In this document: positions 30,664-44,360 of the stretch, one piece after another
Layout of the letters: each line of letters starts with the position of its first letter
Position numbering within the stretch: position 1 is the first letter of the stretch
From: Tubiluchus corallicola
Lineage: Eukaryota > Priapulida > Priapulimorpha > Priapulimorphida > Tubiluchidae
Assembly (NCBI GenBank): GCA_030141605.1
Contig: JAQGDQ010000128.1
Location: forward strand, 1 to 64,000
DNA: 64,000 nt
Direction: 5' to 3'
Position numbers and translations under genes: made by a program
The notes under the pieces: generated by a model
Told to the model about the DNA's origin: nothing
Seen by the model: only the letters and a program-made list of their open reading frames with translations
The model's database searches: none

Positions 30664-32238
30664 GAAGTTGTTTGTTTATTTGTTTTTCTCTCGATTTAAT
30701 TTATTATGCAGTACATGGATGGGTGAGATTTGAATATTTGTGTTCACAGCTGTTCATTGTACAAGAAGCTATGTAAGCAATGTGGTGAATTACGAAAAAT
30801 TAAATATATGTTATAAACACTATGCTAGCCTGGAACCAGCTCTTAGCAATAGGGCTTCTGTTTGAAAAGGGGGTGGTTTTGTGGTAATGTATCAATTTAT
30901 CAACCTGACTCAACGTTGTTTAATTTTAGCTGTTATGCACCTAGTCGAACCATGGCCACGTAAATCCCCAACAAAAACTACTCTTAAAAGACATCATTGC
31001 CTCAAGAAGAGGCGATGAAGAATGTACAATTTTCCTGAACAAATAGGTGAGCAAAGAGGAGTATGAATAGATGCGTGAACAACCAAACAAAAGAATAAAA
31101 GAGGAAATGTACGAAAAAAACAAAAGCAGCAAACAATGAACAGATAACGCAATTGCCTGTAAATACATGTATAGCAAATATGCTGAGCAGGGACTTTTGA
31201 AACCAAAAGTTCTAAAATATCAGACTTTTCGAATAAGCAGTACTACTTTATCAAACCGTGCCTTATACACGCATGCTGTAAAGCAAATCAATCTTGCAAC
31301 AGTTATTTACATGTCAATAGACCACCCAATAGGTTAGTTATCTTGTCTCACTGACTTCTCATTTAGAGTTACAATTAGACATACAGGGTCAAAGAACGAT
31401 GTGGGGTGCGAGTCCTCGATTTCCAATTTCCTTCATAATAGAAACCAAATCAGTTCCAAAAGGAAAGACGCTGAAACCAATTTTAGATGCCGTGAGAAGC
31501 CAACAACTAGTTAATCAACTCCTTCGACAAGTAACCTCCTCAAAGATCGTCAGTGCTTTGATGAGAGATTGCATGCACCACAAGAACACCGTATCATTTG
31601 CGGCTGCTGCAGAGTAGTACGGGTTTGAATCGATAAGTCGTGCTCAACCACTGTGTATCGTCGAAAAACTTGCAGCCCGCAGTTGGTCGTGATGCTGCGC
31701 AGAACCTTGCACACGCGCTGCAGCTGTTGATGGTAAAATGTGACGTTGGAAACTTAATAAAACACAGAGAGTGAAAAAGTCAGGGAAATATTTTGCTCAA
31801 AGTTGAAACAGGTTAACTAAAGCTCGACGAAGTGTGTTATTATTTATTGTTCATTGTCATGAGTCGCTGAATCATCTCAAAAGTTTTTTTACTACGTCTG
31901 TAACACCTTCGGCAATGTTACACCAGGACAGATGACTTGATTTCAATGCTTTAAAGTTGGCACTAACAATTAATAAGTAATAACAAGACTATTACGCGTT
32001 GATTGCACGTGCGTAAGAGTATTAAAAGCCACGATGTGCTAATGATTGCGATATTCTGCTGTTGCAAGTTGTTGTTTACGTAAGTGAACTTGCACGAATA
32101 GCAAACTTTGAAGCAACGCAGGGACCAAAAATGAAATCTCATATATTGTACGCAACAAAAAACGTCTGTGCAAGCGGTTGAGGATAGTTTAAAACAAAGC
32201 TCTTAGTTAATTGCCTTATCAAATTATCTTTTGTCAGA
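30664..32238. other. Intergenic region between P450 copy 3 and the GPCR
   Basis: No convincing exon. Short open frames at 30941-31206 (minus) and 31399-31617 (plus) show no domain. The stretch ends with an acceptor-like TTTTGTCAG directly before AATGGATTC at the GPCR start, so a non-coding upstream exon is possible. Confidence 0.55.
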
Positions 32239-33100
32239 ATGGATTCAATAGAAGTCGACGAGGTTAAAATCGCCAACTATCCAAATGGAGCGATCACTGC
32301 TAACGAGAATCTAGCAGTGAAGGCGAACAATACGGACAACCACAGCGATATTGCTCAAATTTTAGAAAGTGAGCTTGGACCGAAAAGAGGCCCCATGACT
32401 GTAGTTTTACCAATCACTGTTTTATTTTTAATGATTCTGGTTTCGGGTGTCATAGGCAACCTATCTACTTGCGTAGTGATAGCTAGGAACCGTTATATGA
32501 GAACTGCAACTAATTATTATCTATTCAGCCTAGCCGTGTCAGATTTGTTGCTTCTGGTGCTTGGACTGCCTCAAGAATTGGTGCAATATTGGCAAGAGTA
32601 TCCATACATGTTTGGACATGTGTTCTGCATTGTACGAGGCATGGCTTCCGAGACATCAATATACGCTAGTATCATGTCAATATCTGCATTTACTGTTGAA
32701 AGATACTTGGCAATTTGTCATCCTGAGCAAAAACACGAAGCATCCAAGCTCTCCAGAGTTGTGAAGATCATTGTAGCTATATGGATCGTGGCAGCTTTGT
32801 GCAGTGTCCCAATTATTATACAATTTGGTATTGTCCACGTACCTCATCCAAGAACTGGTTTACCTATCCCAGAGTCGGCTCAATGTACTATTCGAAACTT
32901 CATTCCAATTGTTTTTGAAGTGTCAATGGCGTTGTTCTTTTTTGCACCCATGTGCGTTATAACAATTCTGTATCTTCTTATCGGCTACGAACTCCGGAAA
33001 ATGCAACTATCTAGGACGTCTTCGGATGCGTCTTCCGACAGCAACGAAGTAGCAGCACGGTTGCAGGTCTGTGCTCGCCGTGCCGTACTTAAAATGCTAC
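32239..33100 (+). CDS. Class A GPCR, neuromedin U / CAPA / pyrokinin receptor type, first coding exon only (N-terminus to loop 3)
   Basis: Plasma-membrane peptide receptor, partial. The N-terminal tail (1-52) has possible N-glycosylation sites at N30 and N34. TM1 spans about 54-80 with G73-N74; TM2 follows with LAVSDLL (D102). TM3 starts near C130 and ends in the DRY-equivalent E154-R155-Y156 with AICHP. TM4 is about 173-193, loop-2 cysteine C216, TM5 about 221-250, then a loop 3 rich in serine. The run ALCSVP...PESAQC resembles vertebrate NMU receptors, while YASIMSISAFTVERYLAICHP also fits insect CAPA and pyrokinin receptors, so the ligand class is inferred and the exact peptide unknown. 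The open frame continues to 33138, but the coding exon should end at 33100, where ATGCTAC|GTGAGT gives a strong phase-1 donor just after RRAVLKML, the usual place before TM6. No TM6-TM7 exon was recognised downstream, so the gene is incomplete here. Start ATG follows a CAG acceptor-like site. Confidence 0.85.
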
Positions 33101-36100
33101 GTGAGTATGCCAAATTACCTGTATTAGAAGAGAATTAACTTACTCAATTGAATTGCATAAAAATTGCTAACTGTGTCTGTTGAAGCTTGTACTTTCAAGC
33201 TCAGCAAATTGTCACACTCTAGAGTTAGCAAGTGGGACAGGGCGGATTTGGAAATGCAAATCGAGAGATAGAGCCTATAGATAAGCACCTTAAATGTATA
33301 AAACCACATTTGCTAAATCCCAGTACCTTACCCTGAATAATTTTAGCCCAATCGATCTACTTCTTCTACATTTGTAGAGTGCAGGCGCCTGCTTAAAACG
33401 GGGCTTATATCGTCAAAACCGTTGGTGATCAAGAATAATATTATTGCATTAAACGCATGAGAATTATGTTAGAATTAACGTAAAAATGAAAGGTTGCTCG
33501 TTTCTCCAATTTGTTTATGTCGCTCCGTTTTCCAAACATGCACGCACAATTTGATGTTCTGCCAAACAGCCTAGAAATAACTTTTAAAAACTTGAATGCT
33601 GTGTGAAAGCAGCGTCGCTGGAGTTGCTTATTGAACCTTGAATCTTAAGTATTGTAGTAGGGAATTATAATCCATTGTTGTTAGTCAACATTCAAGATTC
33701 ATGATGCGCAGCAATAGCAGAATTAACTTCAAACAAATCTTCACAGAATGTTGTGTGCGCGCAATATAATATACATGGCTATACATGATTACGATTGCAC
33801 GTTTTTAGCGCTTTTAGTGTGTGTATTTCGCACCAGCTCAGCAAACGGTATGATACAAACGTTGGTCACCTTAAAATTCTCCCATCTCGATACACAACCA
33901 ATCGTTAACTGTTCAGGACATATAACTATATAGTAACGAAAACTTCGTTTGTTAATAGTAAATACATGTACATGGATCAATTCCACATCAAAAATTTTAA
34001 TACGAATTTCAGCGAGCTTTAAATTTTTTCAAAATTTCGTACAACTTGGTTTGCGATTCAGAATCAGTAGATTATTGACTATTGATAAAGTGAATCCAGA
34101 TGTATTATAAATTAAACTTAATTTAATGTGTTACTGTATCTTGATTATAAGTTCCTAATGGTGATGGATGTAAGTACGGCACCACCTGACCATCAACTAC
34201 TAACGCTACCTACCCGCTGGGTAATCAACCACTAACACTACATGGTGCGGGCGCTTACCACGTAGTGTTATTCCCTCATAACACTGATATGAATTTCTTA
34301 GGTGCAAGCAGTTTAGTAAGTCTGTCGCTGCGTGGTGACTGTTGCCTTGCCTGACCAACCGATTTCAGATTCACAATAATGTTTGATAACTTATATTTTA
34401 ATTACTGCTATACAATTTGTCTCACTCGAATGTATGTCACTTCGCCAGTGGTACAGTTAACCAGTGGTACAGTATAGCCAGTGGTACATTTCGACAGTGC
34501 TACAGTTCGGCAGTGGAACAGTATAGCCAGCGGTAGGTACATTTCGACAGTGGTACAGTTCAACAATGGTACAGTTCGCCACTTTGCTACTTTCTTGATT
34601 ATTGATGCTGCTATTGTTGCTGTTGCTGCTACTGACGTTGTTCTTCTTGTTGCTCTGAGTTTCCTAGAATTGATATTTGACAGTTGACGTTGAAATTCTC
34701 GTCCTCTCACGTCGCTCGTCCTTCGAAAACGCCGAAGTGTATAAATGTAGTAAGATGGGTTGTGTCTGCTATTTGTTTTAAATAAAATCATTTGACACCT
34801 GTCTCAAAAATATGTTTGATCTTTAATCTGTTTGATCACAATAAACTGGTTTGATTTATAGCAAATGCTTAGCAAATTATAAAATCAGATACGAGTTCAC
34901 TTTTCCTAAAACACAGCTTTGTTCGCCGTATCCTTCTTTAAACATGTTTTTGATGTGCCAGATATCACTCTTGCATTTCTAAGAATCGTAATCGGTCATT
35001 TCTATTAGCACTAACCTAATTGGCTTCGATTTTTCTGCTTCAAGTTGAATAAGAGAAGGACGTGAGAACACTCTGGCCTTTATTTCCCATTCACTCGATG
35101 CAGCTCGCAACATCTGGCTGCAATTTACCATCATTGCTTTTCCCAAAGAAATGTTGAAAATGTTGTTTGGTTTCGAACGCGCTCATGCAAAAACTGTTAC
35201 TCCTTGTCAAGTGAAAGTAAAAAACACAAACTGCATCCTTCGAGATGTAATCTGTCCTATTTTTGAATGGCAGAGCAGCTTTCACTACCTGACTCATTTC
35301 ATGTATGCTCGGCAAATTTTTCCGAGAGCCTACTTGCGCAGACATAAAACTTTAATGGGTTGTTTTTCCACTTTCCATCGGGTCATGGAAAAAGGAGATG
35401 TGTCAAATGCTTTTTGCTGAAAAGCTGTTTCAGTAGTATCCAGTTTAGTAATGGTCGAATTTGTTAAATTAATATTAGAACATTTTGAAATCAAGTTTTG
35501 AAATCAAATTTTTCCCATTTAATTTGCACATGTGTGCAAAACCACTGGAAATCATACTGTGGGAAGTCCTGTAAAACATGTTTAGCCTATACATAACACT
35601 ATGTGCCTAATATTACAACGGTGTCAAGTTACTGGCGTGATTGACGAGAATGTTTTGGTTGTTAGCTTATAATTGTAAGAGTTGTGCCACATATTTTCAT
35701 TAAGAAAATGATCTATACAATACAAACAAAAAATCTATGAAACGCGTCATCTTCACAGCCATGCCCTTTATGCACAGTGCTCACAACATGAATCACTGAG
35801 AAACCGATAATTATTGTAACATTGACGTACTTGACAAGTTAAGTGAGCATTTATTGGCTAGCTCCTATCGGAATTGCAATATTAGCCTAGGAACTGTATT
35901 TTCGAAAGTGCATCACCGTGATTAGTCCGAGGCTAAGGCAACTTAGCCTAGCTTTTAAATCGCCGATTTCGCCATGATCCTGCGTGCAAATTACTGTGTA
36001 GACATTTAGCAATTTGTTGATTAGGTACAGAGCTCAGTGGCAAACCGACCGGCACTGTACTTTAGTACTGAGATGGTGAAAATATAGAACATTATAGTAC

Positions 36101-37029
36101 ATATTTTATTAATGGCCTACATATTTTATTAATGCTACAAAACATGCAGTTTCCCATTCTATTATACATTACTCTTTAAATCTGCTAAATATATCCAACT
36201 TAGTACAATAGAAGACATACAAAGTCGCTTCGTTGTGTGAAAAGACGGTAATTTGCTTAAATTGATGTTATTATGACCCTGGCAAAAATTTGGGTCCTGT
36301 TTTTTCAGTTGACACTATTCCAAAGTTGCCATTTGATTATCTCAAGCTTCCTGGCTCTGAATTCACCTGTACCAGAATTTTCGAAGTATCAACATTTCTG
36401 TCAAAAATTTTATACACTACCCCTGTTGTTTTCTTTAGTATGCTACTTTTTAAAAAAAATTCTTTAGATATACCACCTTACAGCTAAGCCAAGCGTAATC
36501 AAAACTTTCAAATGCCCCATCAGATCTAGTAGTAAGTTCTTGTTAAGTTTATTTTGCTACTATTAGCACAAATAACTGCTACTTTTTTGCTGTTTTTTCT
36601 TTCTCTTTGTTGTTTCTGATGAGCTGAAGATACATATTGCTAATGTTACATCGCCATTCAATAGGAAAAAAACAGAGAAAAATGCAAATAGGAGATGCAG
36701 CAGGTTATTTCACCTACTCACACTTTTAAATGCCAAATGTACCTGTGCAAATAATGAGTACATGGCATACAAGAATCCCTCCTTCAGTTCTGATAATTAA
36801 GGATACAATGATGACCGTAATGATCATGTGATAAATTTTTGACTTGCTTTGATAAACGTTAGAGGAAGTGAGCTTTCAATATGCCACCTACGTTTTTTGT
36901 TTGTGGCGGAAGCAAAGTTGGTCTCTGCTTGTTAACTTAATCATCTAATGAAGCTTTTACAAACTTTAGCCAGCACCCTTTACATACGCAGAACATCACA
37001 TGCCATATATATGTTACAGACTATGTGTA
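33101..37029. other. GPCR intron or flank; no exon recognised
   Basis: Begins with donor GTGAGT. It was read for a TM6-TM7 exon (CWxPFH and NPxxY) without success. It contains a minisatellite at 34444-34578. Open frames at 35151-35420 and 36290-36487 have no recognisable content. Confidence 0.5.
34444..34578. repeat. Minisatellite, unit about CAGTGGTACAGTTCG
   Basis: Roughly nine degenerate units of GCCAGTGGTACA-GT(T/A)(C/T) in tandem. The open frames crossing it on both strands are by-products. Confidence 0.9.
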
Positions 37030-37350
37030 AAAATCAGTCGTTTTATAAAATCCCTAAGCATTTCTTATAATACCTAGGCTGTGTGTCTTGGGAAAAATGT
37101 GAAAGAAATGTTTTAGCGGAAGCATTATTACACTTTACGTAGCTATACATTTTGTATAACAGCTAGGATCTATATAGAATGCGCAAAGTGACTGCAGAAA
37201 AGTGTAAAGTGAACATAATTCGTGTTGAATCCAACATTTCCTAGATTTTTATACAATATCTATGCATTGTATAGAAGGCATAAAATGACTTAGCCAATGC
37301 ATTGATTAAGTGAGCAATTCAACTAAGTAAGCAGTTCAACTTAGCTCGTG
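37030..37350 (-). repeat. Interspersed repeat family R3, copy 2 (inverted)
   Basis: Reverse complement of the copy in intron 3 of P450 copy 1 (1450-1750), collinear over about 300 bases with substitutions and small indels. It shows that P450 introns have been seeded by a dispersed family. Confidence 0.7.
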
Positions 37351-40080
37351 AGTTATTATTTTCCGGTGAGACATCTAATATTGAAAAGACACATATAACT
37401 GAATGGCAACAAGTAAGTAGCTGTCAAAATGTAGTACAACTGCATTTGTACAACATTTAGTACAATGACTTTGTACAACTGCGAATTATATATAAAAAAT
37501 TTAATTCCAAAAATTGTTTATTAACTAACACAGCTTGTTTATTAATATAATTATTATAATTATTGACTAGGAAGGTGACACTTATGATTACTGATTATTG
37601 ATTATGTACTAGGAACACATTGCAAACGATAACTTTGCCATTAATTAGAAACAGTTTATAGCTAAGACTATTAGCTAAAAAGGAAACAGCGAAATATAAT
37701 ATCAAGAAAATGATATGGTAGCGCTTTTGTAAAAAAAAAGAGTTAAAGAGTTATTTGCGTAATAAGTAGAAAAATGCAGAAACATGTATATATCTGATAA
37801 ATATTGTGCAAAAAGGAACTCATTAATAGAAAATGTTTACTTGTTACAAGTGTCCCTACAGCATTTGGAATTACATATTATATTATATTCATACACAAAA
37901 ACATTTCGTCAAATGTAACATCTTCTGCTTGCCACCAAAGGCGTCTTACATTTAGTAACACCTTGCGCATAGTCGTTTCAAAACACTGTTGGTTATTTCC
38001 AGCTTATAAAAGCCATCACTCGTCACATCAACCACGACAGCTAAAATATTTTGTGCTTTTCTATCAACGTCAATTGTGCCTCTCAATAGGTGGGAACTTC
38101 TTATTTGGTAACTCTTTTATTTTCTTTGCTGGATGTCTTTCTCTTTCTATTCTCTTTCTTTAGACAAGCTTTTGTAATTAATTATAATTAATTATATAAA
38201 CCGAGAATCCGGGCAGCTTTTAATTAACATTTTTATTTTTTATTTAAATTCACTTTTAAAAGGATGATTTTAATTTCACTGTGTGTGATGCTAATAAGTA
38301 ATAAGTACAACGACACCAACTTTTGCTCAGTTCTGACACTGCATGAAGGAATTGCCAATGGGTGAAGCAAACAGCATTCATGAAAAGCTGTCAAAGATAT
38401 TAAATGAGGTAATAGTTTTGGGAAAAGTAAAAAGGAAATAAATAATAAAATAATAGAACTAACCGAGAAAATAAAGTTCAAACCGAAGCGGCTTTTCAAC
38501 GCCAAATGTGTATGGAAAAAAGAGTATTAAAAGAAGGCGAAGTATCTAATCGCCCTAGGTGTCTCTACTGAATGTACAAGAGAATGCGATAAAAACGGAT
38601 AAAAAGAAAATTGGAAGCCATCTTGGAGTCCACAATTCACATTGCTGACTTTATGCGAATGGGTAAACATGGCAATATAACATTCGCTCTATTCAAGTAA
38701 CATTAGGCAACAGGAAAGCGAGAAAATACTGTTAGAGAGTAGCAAGAAACGGAAAAATGCCGACGTCGTATTGAAGAGGATTTATTTGAACAAGAATGTT
38801 CATCCGGGAATTCCTAAAGCAATCCGGAAGTTTCGTGAGCACAAGAAAAACGAGGAAGAAAGACCAGAAAATGAATGAAGTACTGTTGTTTACGATTCGA
38901 AATCCATGTGTTTGTGGACGATGTAGTAGCAAGTAGATTCAAACCGACTTTTGTAAAATGCCGGCGAAACAATGCATTAAGATAATACCTTTAAATATTA
39001 ATAGAATTGGTAACGTATTTTCATTTCCTAATATTAATTTAAATTTCACCACTGCTTGTATCTGGGAAATTGTGAAATAGTCTCGAAATTTTTACTTTTC
39101 ACAAAGTAATACTATATCTTCCTCATTTTCAATATATAAATTATTACATTATATAGATGCTCTTTAAAGAACAGGTAACTTAATAGGATTATGATGTCGT
39201 CCAGTTTCTACAGCAAGAGAATGCGAGCTTATACGCAATTTAGCAAATGCAATTTTTGCTTCTAGATACAGAATTACATAATAAATAGTTTTCCATCGAG
39301 CAGTTATTCTTAAGTATTCTTCCCTGTTTACATGCATTGTGATTAAACTAGTGTGTACTTTCCATTTAGTAAAATAATAATTTTGCACTTTAGTTTTAGT
39401 TTATTTAACAAGCATTTTCTACTCAGTGCAGTTTGATTGTCCCTGATATGACTGAAGCTTGTGCAGTTTACAATGTCACGGACAAATTTGACCCAACTGT
39501 TTGCATTTGACGGATGTGGGATGAGACGTAAGGACTCCCTGGAGGTTACTTTGGCCAGTGATATTACAGGTAGGCTAATTATGTGCAACCAATGACTTAC
39601 TGCTGTACATACTAATATTGATTCCTAGAAGGTACTGTCCTAATTCTCCTCTTACAGCGTGTTTAACAGATACAATCCCAAATATACATATATACATATA
39701 CATTATAATTAGAGTGGTGTAAGGCACGGCTAAAGTTGGTGCAAAATCCTTTATCTGTTAACATATTCACAAACTGCCTGAATGAGTTATAGAAGTTTAC
39801 ACCTAGGTATTAGTAATCTTTCATGGCGTTTTCTGTAATCATTTCTAATGGGCAACTATGGTTTTCAGGATATTCAAGAAAGGTGAACGTTTAAACTCCT
39901 CTAATTACAGGGTATTAGTATCCTCTCCGTACTTCCTACGATATATGATGGTGTTTTAAATAAAATATTTATAATGTGGTTTACTCTAGAGTAGAGCAAG
40001 CAAGAGGGCTGCAGCGCCGCGGTTATGTTGAACAGATTCCGCAGTACGCACACCATGTCCAGTTGACGTGTATGTTTCAC
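37351..40080. other. Non-coding stretch
   Basis: AT-rich with long runs of simple composition. The open frame at 37804-38163 begins without context and ends in a pyrimidine tract; no exon could be supported. Confidence 0.5.
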
Positions 40081-40224
40081 GAAGTATGTCAAACAGTTTA
40101 CTTTTTGGCACGTCGAACTACACAACAGCTTTTCCTTCTTGCACACTGCACAGGGACTAAATAAGTTTGTTTTGTTTTTTGTTGGACAACCAACACATCG
40201 TAATTCTTCAATAGCCAGTAACAA
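40081..40224 (-). mobile_element. Cys-rich transposase-tail-like remnant
   Basis: The minus-strand frame shows LRCVGCPTKNKT, then SPCAVCKKEKLLC and further Cys, spaced like the zinc-binding C-terminal tail of piggyBac-type transposases (RCxxCP...C..C...LC...C). No catalytic domain is visible upstream on that strand, where module R4 begins. Probably a relic, and chance is possible. Confidence 0.25.
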
Positions 40225-40319
40225 TGAGGCTGCTTTTTGTCCCTGATTTTTGAATCATTCACATCGTTGCTAATATTTTCGTCTTGTAGACAGACAATGT
40301 TCTTAGCTGTCTTTGCTGG

Positions 40320-40640
40320 TGCCCGGTAAAAATCGCACATGAAAAAATGACAATGTAAAAGTGGAGCGAGAAAAATGGCACAAATGTAAAAGTAGGTAAA
40401 AATGTCACAGAAAAAAAATGACACAGGAAAACATGGCACAGGAAAAAATGGCACAGGAAAACATGACACAAATTGAAAAGTTGGAAAATATGGCACATGT
40501 GTTACTTTGATGCAAATGATTTCTATAACAAAACTAGAATGCGCTCAGTAGGCAGTAGATCTCTGCCAAAGCCGTACATCCGAAACTTATTCGTTTGATT
40601 CTTTTGACAAAAAATTTAACAAAAATTAGCAAACATACAA
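40320..40640 (+). repeat. Repeat module R4, copy 2
   Basis: Degenerate units of AAAAAATGGCACAGG to about 40498, then the tail with ACTAGAATGCGCTCAGTAGG and TTCGTTTGATTCTTTTGA. The phenylalanine- and cysteine-rich minus-strand frames across it are artefacts. Confidence 0.75.
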
Positions 40641-40925
40641 AATTGTACCTAGGAAAATTATATTAGGACAACTACCAATCGATTTTATTTTTACATAGAC
40701 TAAATTCTATTCAACATCCTATAAAATGCCTAGAAAAAAGTACATCTAAAACTTGAGAATTACATACTTTGCCAAAACAAATTTTGAGTTATAAGTAATG
40801 CCTAAGGAAACTGCAAAAGAAATTTTTAGACCCTTTACTTGGTTTATTTTGGTACTTCACAAAATGCCTAGGCATTTTATAGCATACGCGATTTTATACT
40901 TTGCTTGTAGAATTTACAAAACACA
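40640..40925 (+). repeat. Interspersed repeat family R3, diverged copy 3
   Basis: Shares spaced motifs CCTATAAAATGCCTAGAAAA, TTGCCAAA and AAATGCCTAGGCATTTTATA with family R3. The last motif is itself a near-perfect palindrome. It follows directly on the R4 minisatellite module. The open frame at 40798-40998 is part of this repeat and not a gene. Confidence 0.5.
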
Positions 40926-42169
40926 GCGATTGCGTGATCTGAAGCACTTTCTTGCCTACACATATTGCCCACCAGATCAATTAGCCTGTCGCGGATAAAC
41001 ACGTTTAATAAACCTTAATTTATAACAAATTAGACAATGTTTACTTTCGGTCACCTTTGCTTGTTCAAAATAAAAAATTAAAGGGCGGGTCATTGATATT
41101 TTTTCGTGTTTGTAAATTATTAAGCGCGCTCATGGGCTTCAGTTGTTCATTGTAACATCTATATATTGTAGGTACTGTTAACAAAACACCTAAACTGCCC
41201 CATAACACGGGCCTTTCACTTCAGAATCCTGTTTACAGCTTTTTCTATACAGCCCGGTACCTCTCCGACAGAGCTTACTTAATATATATGACAGGATTGA
41301 TATTCATCTAATCACAAAGGCTATCATTTAAAATCGGCAAATATGACTTAGCCACTTTCGAAAGCCGGTACATCTTCTCCCAACGATAAAAACTAATTTG
41401 ATTAATTCATTTCTACTTAACATGCAAAACTTCACGATTTCCCGTAAAAGACGTTTTGATCTTGGCGATTACATAATCGTACGTGTTTGCAAAACAAAAT
41501 TAATTATCATGCTAAATTTTGAGCATTAGTCATTGAAATATGTAAAAAAGATTACTGGATGCTTTGTAATATTGAGTCATTGATTTCTGTTTTCCAATTC
41601 AAATGATAAAGCAGTTCTAAGCTAATGGTTGAACAATATGCACGATATATCTTGAAAATTAAGTAACAGTTATACGGTTGTTTCTCTTCAAGCACTAGTA
41701 AATGCAAAAGAAATTGTTCGAAACGATTCTTCTAAGAACAGACAAAAGCAAACAAGCAAATGATCTGGCATTGTAATGCTTTGTAAATGATGATGCATTA
41801 TCCCTATTACAATCGATACTAAAGTAGTATTCTTTCAGCCTTGTCGTTACGCTATGATTTTACGTTCAATCCAAAACATTACCCTTTGTAATTCTGTAGC
41901 TCTCCACTTTTATGTTATCATTCATGTCAAGTTGAAAAGAATTGACAATGGACAAAATGATGGAAAATAAACTGACTGTTAGACAGCCAACGACCGTTTT
42001 TAGGTCGTAAAGCAGCATTATGGTGGCTATAACGTGCATGTAACTAAAACCTTAAACATTTTTGACGTAAAAGCAAAATACCTGAAATACATACTCTAAA
42101 AGATCAAAACTAATAACACCGCATTGAGCCACTGTAGCCATCGTAGCTTTTGGCATAATTTCCAAATTT

Positions 42170-44035
42170 TAGAAGGGAAGAAAAAGCATTTTCAAAGTAT
42201 GCCCCAAAGAACTTTCCATACAAAATTTTAGTACTTAACATTACACTTACCTGCTTGAAAGACTCATGTAACTAGAAAATTAGTAATTTAAATGTTCACC
42301 CCAACTGGTAATATGTCACAAACTCACCTTCCCAGTAGATATCACAGACTCACCAAAAACGCATTTTTATTGATAACACACAATACTTTATACTTTGCTT
42401 AGTTAGTGAAGTGTGCGCTACGAATGCTCTGATTATTTATTCAAATTTTACTCAATGTTATCTAAACTTATTTCAAACTACTTACCGTCAAAATGGCTGC
42501 ACCTAATGGTCATCGCGGGAGTACAGCGTTGCAAGCTCTTAATGCAAGCTCCGTGCGCAATAAGATAGTATGTAAGTGACAAAATTTCAAGACTAATTTT
42601 TTAACTTTATGTAAGTAGGCGTAAAGGGTTTTCTTGTGTTTTAATAAACTCAAAGCTTTTTTACTATAAGTTTCAAAAACGTAGTAGGAAAGGCAACCTG
42701 GTTCATGTCAGACTAAGTACAGCTTTCAAAATTTACTGATTTTTGACATTATATTTTATGTAAGTCATGTAGAAAGTTACGGCAAATTAGAGTTATTACG
42801 CTTATACATCGAAAATACTAATAACATCGAAATTACATCGCAATTATGTGACTTAATTAATAGCAGCAGGTTTCCTCGACAATGATTTCTTTTAACAGGG
42901 TTCACAAAAATTTATAGATTCATCAATCACTAAATTAATAAAAGCACTTAATAGTTTTGAGACCTAGAAAGAAGGCCAGACGGCATAGACGTGCAGTATC
43001 AGAAATTGGTTGGTTTTTCACAACTTACCTCACATTCTCAAATTTATAGCCACTTCAGTTTTCGCTTCAACATTCTTTCGTCGACATGGAGAAGGTGATC
43101 ACCCAAAACGGACCTCCACATAACTTTTTTCCATCAAACTACAAGAAACATGCCACTTCAAAGAGTAGTAATGTGAGGGTCAGAGCTGGCTCCTGGTGAG
43201 CACATAAAGCACACCCCAAAGCGGCAGTTTATTGACACTCATCAACCCTGGCACCGACAGGAAGCCCATTTCTTCTTTCATGCTAAATGACCTGAAGTAT
43301 GAGGAGTACAATAAGACACAATGCATGCCTTATAATCGTTATAAAATGACCAAAGATGCATGCAAACTCGCCAACATTCGGGAGCGGGTTCATGACATAA
43401 CACGCTTTAAGTGTGAGAATAAACACATTTCGCCATTGGAGTTCTTCAGTGGTTGACCATTTGAGACGAACGAGCTTTATGTTGATGGAGAGACGGCAGA
43501 CATTTTCTCAGCGCCTTGGGTAGTAGCCTACGCAAAACTTTAATCTAAATGAGATTATAACAGTTTGGTGGCTCCTTTCGCATGGCATTGTCTTGGATTA
43601 CATTATATGATGGAAACCGTAGCGCTTAAAAGGTTCGCTAAATGACAAGAAAACGCTTTTCATAAATAAAGCTTAGAAATTCGTCTTGAAATTTTATATC
43701 ACTTATATGCTTTTTTACTGCGCACAAAGCTTGTATTAGCAGTAACGCAGTAAAACTTGTAAATTTAAACTCCACCATGAACCTAAAGGATACCTAACTT
43801 TATGTTGTCAATAAGACCAATAATGTGCTTTTTAATGAGTCAGTGATACTCACTATGATAATGTTACAGAGACGTTTTACCAATTGGCGCAGACGTTTTA
43901 ATTTATTAAAAATTTTCTTTTCCAATTACACATGTTTTACAAACAAGTAAAAGTATCGCTAAGTAATATAACTTTACATGGAAAGGTTTTTGGGTCATAC
44001 TTTAAAATTTACTTTTCTTAAAAGAAAATTTATCA
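42170..44035. mobile_element. Possible fold-back element: two inverted R2 repeats around a 1 kb core
   Basis: R2 lies in + sense at about 42170-42640 and in - sense at about 43640-44035, so the pair forms long inverted repeats of roughly 400-470 bases. The core, 42641-43639, contains a short open frame (43232-43456) with no recognised domain and a patch near 43080-43190 faintly like a retroelement integrase. No target duplication was identified. Single R2 copies in the P450 introns could be solo ends of such an element. Two chance insertions in opposite orientation would look the same. Confidence 0.5.
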
Positions 44036-44360
44036 CTGTTGTGAAACAAGAAATGAAAAGTAAAACAATTGTTAAATCAGCCTGCATATAGGTTTTGACA
44101 GAAGAATAGCTCTAGTGCTTAACGAAATCTTGAGCACTTCGGATCTGCTTGGAATCTTCTTGTAGCCCAACATACACAGTAGGACAGTCCTTTTAGGAGG
44201 CATATAATGGAAAGAAAATGTTTAAAAATATATCAATATCAGTAATATTAATAATAATATTAATAATTTAAGGCAGTACCAATATGACCAGCATTTTCAA
44301 AATAGCCGAAATGGTAGCTGTTGCTGGCTTATAAAAACATATCTTACGCCATACGAAAAT

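Noticed and set aside
35151-35420. Open frame considered as the missing GPCR TM6-TM7 exon because it starts with LKMLFGF
   Set aside because: No second hydrophobic helix, no CWxP and no NPxxY; the opening is coincidence.
37804-38163. 119-codon + frame with CWLFPAY, considered as TM6
   Set aside because: Surrounding residues are polar, there is no NPxxY, and the hydrophobic end is a pyrimidine tract.
43080-43190. Patch reading like a gypsy integrase (an NGPP step after a V-I)
   Set aside because: Too short, frame breaks on both sides, and no further integrase motifs; kept only as a remark in the possible fold-back element entry.
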